Shown: positions 6,029 to 8,849 of the stretch, piece by piece
Numbering within the stretch: position 1 is the first letter of the stretch
How the letters are laid out: each line of letters opens with the position of its first letter
Assembly (NCBI GenBank): GCA_019242135.1
Contig: JAFAWC010000559.1
Location: 1-8,849 of the forward strand
DNA from: Mycobacteriaceae bacterium
GTDB lineage: Bacteria; Actinomycetota; Actinomycetes; Mycobacteriales; Mycobacteriaceae
DNA length: 8,849 nt
Reading direction: 5' to 3'
Made by a program: the position numbers and the translations under genes
Notes under the pieces: generated by a model
What the model was told of the DNA's origin: nothing
The model's database searches: none
Seen by the model: the letters and a program-made list of their open reading frames with translations, nothing else

Positions 6029-6715
6029 TTACCGGCGGGTCGCCGCGTGCAGCGCGACGATGCCGCCGGTGAGGTTGCGCCACCGCACCCCCGTCCAGCC
6101 CGCGCCTTGGATGCGGTGGGCCAGCTCTGCCTGGTCGGGCCAGGCCCGGATCGACTCCGCCAGATAGACGTAGGCCTCCGGGTTCGACGACACCGCGCGC
6201 GCCACCCGCGGCAGCGCCCGCATCATGTACTCCTTGTACACGCTGCCGAACAGCCGGTTCGTCGGTGTCGAGAACTCGCACACCACCAGCCGTCCTCCTG
6301 GCTTCGTCACCCGCGCCATCTCCCGTAGCGCGGCGGTGTGGTCGACGACGTTGCGCAGCCCGAAGCTGATCGTCACCGCGTCGAACGTCTGATCTGAAAA
6401 CGGCAGCAGCGTCGCGTCGGCGGCCACCTTCGGCACCTCCCGTTCCGTGCCCGCCCGTAGCATTCCCTCCGAGAAATCCGCCGCCACACACCACGCGCCG
6501 GACTGCGCGAGCTGTTCGGTCGACACCGCAGTCCCTGCGGCAAGGTCGAGCACGCTGTCGCCGCGGCCGATGTGCAGCGCCTTGCGGGTTGCGCGCCGCC
6601 ACGACCGGTCCTGGCCCAGCGACAGCACGGTGTTGGTCATGTCATAGCGGCGCGCAACCGCGTCGAACATCGACGCGACCTCACGTGGATCCTTGTCCAG
6701 CGTCGCCCGGCCCAC
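6029..6715 (-). CDS. menG: Demethylmenaquinone methyltransferase
   Basis: SAM-dependent C-methyltransferase (UbiE/MenG family) that converts demethylmenaquinone to menaquinone, the last ring step. The 228-residue product has [20 protein letters not shown] (6-25), the SAM-binding motif VLDLAAGTA (55-63), AADFSEGML (78-86), the family sequence FGLRNV (118-123), CEFSTP (146-151), and the C-terminal signature [10 protein letters not shown] (214-223). Homology with M. tuberculosis Rv0558 fixes the start at GTG 6715, although no ribosome site precedes it and the upstream sequence is a 13-bp tandem duplication. It lies 26 bases after mgtA on the same strand, so translation may depend on ribosomes arriving from mgtA. 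It ends one base from menJ, which acts on the same quinone. The gene is also called ubiE, or menH in some mycobacterial annotations. Confidence 0.94.
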   Translation of the reverse strand: MGRATLDKDPREVASMFDAVARRYDMTNTVLSLGQDRSWRRATRKALHIGRGDSVLDLAAGTAVSTEQLAQSGAWCVAADFSEGMLRAGTEREVPKVAADATLLPFSDQTFDAVTISFGLRNVVDHTAALREMARVTKPGGRLVVCEFSTPTNRLFGSVYKEYMMRALPRVARAVSSNPEAYVYLAESIRAWPDQAELAHRIQGAGWTGVRWRNLTGGIVALHAATRR

Positions 6716-6725
6716 CGGGCCGAAG

Positions 6726-6751
6726 CTATCAGGCGGCCCTATCAGGCGGCC
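6726..6751. repeat. Perfect 13-bp tandem duplication at the mgtA stop
   Basis: CTATCAGGCGGCC occurs at 6726-6738 and again, immediately adjacent and identical, at 6739-6751. On the minus strand the first-read copy contains the last Ala codons and TGA stop of mgtA, and the second repeats that sequence in the spacer before menG. It looks like a recent slippage duplication that lengthened the mgtA-menG gap from 13 to 26 bases. Confidence 0.85.
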
Positions 6752-7869
6752 TGAGCCTGCCTCAGTCCTCGTACCGCCTCGTAATGTCCGAGCAGCTCTT
6801 CGCAAATCACCGGCCAGGTCCGCTGCAGCACGCTGCGCCGCGCCGCGGGTGCGTAATGCGACCTGGCCTGAATCAGATGCGTGACGGCGCCGGGCAGTTG
6901 AGCCTCGAACTCCTCCACCGCAAGAAGCAGGCCGGTGCGCCCGGGGGCGATCAAATCGCGCGGGCCACCGGCGTTCGGTGCGACGACGGGCACGCCGGAG
7001 GCGAGCGCCTCCTGCACGGCCTGGCAGAAGGTTTCGTGTTCGCCGGGATGCACGAAAACGTCCATGCTCGCGTACGCGGCGGCGAGCTGGGCTCCATACA
7101 GCGCGCCAGTGAAGACTGCCGTCGGCAACCTCTTTTCGAGCTTGTGGCGATCGATGCCGTCGCCGACGATGACCAGCCGCACATCGTCGTTGCGAGCCAG
7201 CACCCTCAGTCGCTCGACGTGCTTCTCCGGTGCCAGTCGCCCAACAAACCCCACAATCGGCCTGCCATCCGGCGACCACGCCCGTCGCAGGCCCTCATCG
7301 CGCGCCGAGGGCGCGAACCCGGCGATGTCGACACCCCGGCCCCACAGATGTACGCGCGGAATACGCTGCGCAGTCAGGCTTTCGATAGCCGCAGACGACG
7401 GCGCCAAGGTGCGGTCGGCGTGCCGGTGCAGACTCCGGAACCACGCCCACGCGCTGCGGTAGGCGATCGGGATGCCGTAACTTCGTGCGAATCCCGGGAC
7501 ATCGGTCTGAAACACCGCAACCGTTGGCACCCCGAGGAACCGCGCCGCGTGCAGCCCGCCCCAACCCAGCAGCGCCGGTGATGCCAAGTGCACGACGTCA
7601 GGATCGAACTCGCGCAGGATCCTGACCATGCGAGGCCGCGGGACGCCCAGGGGAAGCGACGTGATCTTGGGGAACATCCGCGATGGCATGCGGTAGACCG
7701 GCACTCCGTCGTGCTCGGTGGCCGCGCGCTCGTGGTGCCGCGGGTTGTCGGGCGCGATGACGATGGCGTCATGGCCGGTGCGGTTCAGGTGCTCCAGGAT
7801 CCGCAGCACCGAGTTCGAGACGCCGTTGACGTTCGGCAAGAACGACTCTGCGACGATCGCAACTCGCAC
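6742..7869 (-). CDS. mgtA: GDP-mannose-dependent alpha-mannosyltransferase MgtA
   Basis: Family 4 glycosyltransferase acting at the cytoplasmic face of the membrane. Corynebacterial and mycobacterial MgtA (formerly called PimB, Rv0557) transfers mannose from GDP-mannose to a glucuronosyl-diacylglycerol acceptor that feeds lipomannan-like glycolipids. The 375-residue product begins [20 protein letters not shown] and has the N-terminal [14 protein letters not shown] region, [13 protein letters not shown] (206-218, phosphate-contacting Arg211 and Lys216), VGDG (235-238), and the EX7E motif (Glu279 to Glu287) in [12 protein letters not shown] followed by GGPRDL. It closely resembles M. tuberculosis MgtA as I remember it. 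The start is GTG 7869 with no clear ribosome site. It heads a two-gene unit with menG, and its upstream region carries a CRP/GlxR-like palindrome. Confidence 0.93.
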   Translation of the reverse strand: MRVAIVAESFLPNVNGVSNSVLRILEHLNRTGHDAIVIAPDNPRHHERAATEHDGVPVYRMPSRMFPKITSLPLGVPRPRMVRILREFDPDVVHLASPALLGWGGLHAARFLGVPTVAVFQTDVPGFARSYGIPIAYRSAWAWFRSLHRHADRTLAPSSAAIESLTAQRIPRVHLWGRGVDIAGFAPSARDEGLRRAWSPDGRPIVGFVGRLAPEKHVERLRVLARNDDVRLVIVGDGIDRHKLEKRLPTAVFTGALYGAQLAAAYASMDVFVHPGEHETFCQAVQEALASGVPVVAPNAGGPRDLIAPGRTGLLLAVEEFEAQLPGAVTHLIQARSHYAPAARRSVLQRTWPVICEELLGHYEAVRGLRQAQAA

Positions 7870-8023
7870 GCCGTGATCGTGTCACGCCAGGCTGGCCTCA
7901 AGGTTGCCTCTCGGAATACGACACGCAAAATCCCAGATTTATGAATGCTTACAAAATTGTTATGTACATCACAGCGATTTCCGGTAGCGTCTGCCGGGAT
8001 ATGACGCGCGATGCGGGGGGCGA
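7870..8023. promoter_or_regulatory. AT-rich divergent intergenic region
   Basis: A 154-base region between the divergent mgtA and 8024 genes. About 7920-7980 is markedly richer in A and T than the rest of the window, as expected for a divergent promoter. Besides the CRP-like palindrome, TAGCGT at 7985-7990 fits the -10 pattern for the rightward gene, but no -35 lies at a standard distance. I found no confident -10 for mgtA. Confidence 0.55.
7958..7973. promoter_or_regulatory. CRP/GlxR-like operator
   Basis: TGTTATGTACATCACA reads TGTTA-TGTACA-TCACA. The actinobacterial CRP/GlxR consensus is TGTGA-NNTANN-TCACA, so the match differs at one base, in the left arm. The central TGTACA is itself palindromic and keeps the consensus TA. 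It is centred in the divergent region, about 90-100 bases from the mgtA start and about 58 from the 8024 start, so either gene could be controlled. If TAGCGT (7985-7990) is the rightward -10, the site lies where a bound CRP would cover the -35 region. Confidence 0.6.
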
Positions 8024-8389
8024 ATGGTAAACGGCTGGGACGATGCAGATTGCGCTGCTCGGCTGCGCGGCAAATTGGCCAACGCAATAGCGAGCATGCT
8101 TCGCCTGGGAATCAACCACAGCGACGAGGCGCGAATTCAATGGCAAGGGGCGGCGAAAAAGTACCGGGACCGGTGGGCGCAGGGTGACCTCGACGCCGTC
8201 GCGCCGGTGCTCGCCGACCTTGTCACCTGGCTGCGGCGAACAGGAATTGACCCGTCGCGCAATGCGGAAGTGATTGCGCTGTTGAATGATCCGGTTTTCG
8301 CAAACTTTCAGAGCAAAATTCCCGCTCTTGACCGCCATTCCCGATTGCTGGAGACGTTTCGTCAGCTCGCCGGCGCACGCCAAAGGTGA
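8024..8389 (+). CDS. Hypothetical protein, 121 residues
   Basis: Not recognised. The ATG at 8024 has a purine-rich GGGGGG three bases upstream. The product is mostly predicted helix, with amphipathic stretches such as CAARLRGKLANAIASMLRLG (10-29) and a Trp-rich middle (WQGAAKKYRDRW). I see no signal peptide, membrane segment or known catalytic motif, so it is probably a soluble cytosolic protein. Its second half uses more A/T at third codon positions than the neighbouring genes. It stands where M. tuberculosis, from memory, has Rv0556 on the other side of mgtA, so this flank is rearranged. The lipoprotein gene follows after 33 bases on the same strand but appears to have its own promoter. Confidence 0.6.
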   Translation: MVNGWDDADCAARLRGKLANAIASMLRLGINHSDEARIQWQGAAKKYRDRWAQGDLDAVAPVLADLVTWLRRTGIDPSRNAEVIALLNDPVFANFQSKIPALDRHSRLLETFRQLAGARQR

Positions 8390-8403
8390 TGCGGTCGCGC
8401 CGT

Positions 8404-8418
8404 CCGACTTAAAGTCGG
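8404..8418. promoter_or_regulatory. Perfect palindrome overlapping a -10 box before the lipoprotein gene
   Basis: CCGACTT-A-AAGTCGG is a perfect 7-bp inverted repeat around one base, ending 4 bases before the ATG at 8423. TAAAGT (8410-8415) within it fits TANNNT and ends 7 bases before the ATG, so transcription would begin at or next to the start codon. No ribosome site is present. This arrangement fits a leaderless promoter with an operator on its -10, but the binding protein is unknown. Confidence 0.45.
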
Positions 8419-8422
8419 CACT

Positions 8423-8849
8423 ATGCGCTGGCTGAGCGCGGCCGCAGCAGTGTGCGCCATACTCCTCAGCGCCGGGTGTGCGAAAGCGATCCATGGCACC
8501 GCGGCGGCGCCGCCCGGTACCCGTCCCGCCGCCACCGTGATGCTCACCGACGACGGGTTCGGCATTCAACTCGGCCGGCCCGTGGCGCCGGTCAGCCTCG
8601 AGATCTACATCGAGCCGCAGTGCCCGCACTGCGCCGCGTTGATGATGTTTCACGGCGGTGAGATCGCCGACTACGTCGACAGCGGCGATCTTTGTGTGAC
8701 GTACCGGCCGGTGACCTTCCTCGACGGCGCGGCCACCGGCTACTCGCATCGGGTGAGCAACGCGCTGTTTTTGGCGGCCGCCGACCCGGATTTACCCGCG
8801 ACGGGATTACAGGGTTTCGTCAACGAGCTGTATTGGCAGGCCGATCCCT
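8423..8849 (+). CDS. DsbA-like thioredoxin-fold lipoprotein, 3' end outside window
   Basis: The first 142 residues are visible and the gene runs off the right edge. Residues 1-19 form a lipoprotein signal peptide with the lipobox LSAGC (lipidated Cys19), so the protein should be anchored to the outer face of the plasma membrane. A linker follows, then a thioredoxin-fold domain: strand VSLEIYIEPQ, the redox motif CPHC (Cys67, Cys70), and later YRPVTFLDG, matching the DsbA/DsbG-like thiol oxidoreductases of mycobacteria. These form or exchange disulfides in exported proteins. The cis-proline expected near the C-terminal end would lie beyond the window. The ATG at 8423 is chosen because it gives a complete signal peptide and sits just after a -10-like box. 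A distant but natural kind of substrate would be cysteine-paired exported proteins such as the one at 1363-1851; that link is speculation. Confidence 0.85.
   Translation, partial: MRWLSAAAAVCAILLSAGCAKAIHGTAAAPPGTRPAATVMLTDDGFGIQLGRPVAPVSLEIYIEPQCPHCAALMMFHGGEIADYVDSGDLCVTYRPVTFLDGAATGYSHRVSNALFLAAADPDLPATGLQGFVNELYWQADP

Noticed and set aside
7949..8749. Long minus-strand frame (266 codons) opposite the 8024 and lipoprotein genes
   Set aside because: It crosses the promoter palindrome and opposes a frame with a convincing lipobox and CPHC motif. It has no recognisable motif of its own.

Overview
The window is high-GC DNA from a mycobacterium or very close relative, probably an environmental or rapid-growing species. 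The proteins closely resemble, from memory, the Mycobacterium tuberculosis Rv0557-Rv0565c neighbourhood (mgtA, menG/ubiE, menJ, grcC1, htpX, gpdA1, flavin monooxygenase), in the same relative order and orientation. It differs in three ways. The Rv0559c/Rv0560c pair that sits between menG and menJ in M. tuberculosis is absent. Two extra genes, an unusual acetyltransferase and a small secreted protein, lie between htpX and gpsA. The flank beyond mgtA carries an unrecognised gene and a DsbA-like lipoprotein.

Layout, left to right. Positions 2-286 (+) are the tail of an EthA-like flavin monooxygenase, and 337-1362 (+) is gpsA. Facing it on the minus strand are a secreted protein (1363-1851), a GNAT protein with a GyrA-like N-terminal half (1946-2611), htpX (2712-3575) and the polyprenyl diphosphate synthase grcC1 (3640-4647). 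From nearly the same point, menJ (4669-6027) reads to the right. menG (6029-6715) and mgtA (6742-7869) read leftwards towards it. A 154-base AT-rich divergent region holds a CRP/GlxR-like palindrome. It is followed by an unknown 121-residue protein (8024-8389, +) and a DsbA-like lipoprotein cut off by the window end (8423-8849, +).

Functionally, the centre is a menaquinone tailoring locus. GrcC1 builds the long all-trans isoprenoid tail, MenG performs the last ring methylation, and MenJ saturates one isoprene unit to give the dihydro-menaquinone typical of mycobacteria. MgtA (mannosyl glycolipid/lipomannan-type synthesis), GpsA (glycerol-3-phosphate for phospholipids), HtpX (membrane protein quality control) and the exported proteins give the region an overall membrane and envelope theme.

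Most notable points: (1) menJ contains about 4.9 tandem copies of a 27-bp repeat that adds a roughly 45-residue low-complexity loop to an otherwise conserved enzyme; (2) grcC1 and menJ start 21 bases apart with overlapping, oppositely oriented -10-like boxes and no clear ribosome sites, suggesting a compact bidirectional leaderless promoter; (3) the acetyltransferase carries a GyrA C-gate-like helical module; (4) there is a CRP/GlxR-type palindrome in the mgtA divergent region; (5) a perfect palindrome overlaps the likely leaderless promoter of the lipoprotein. I see no complete mobile element, CRISPR array, tRNA or rRNA.
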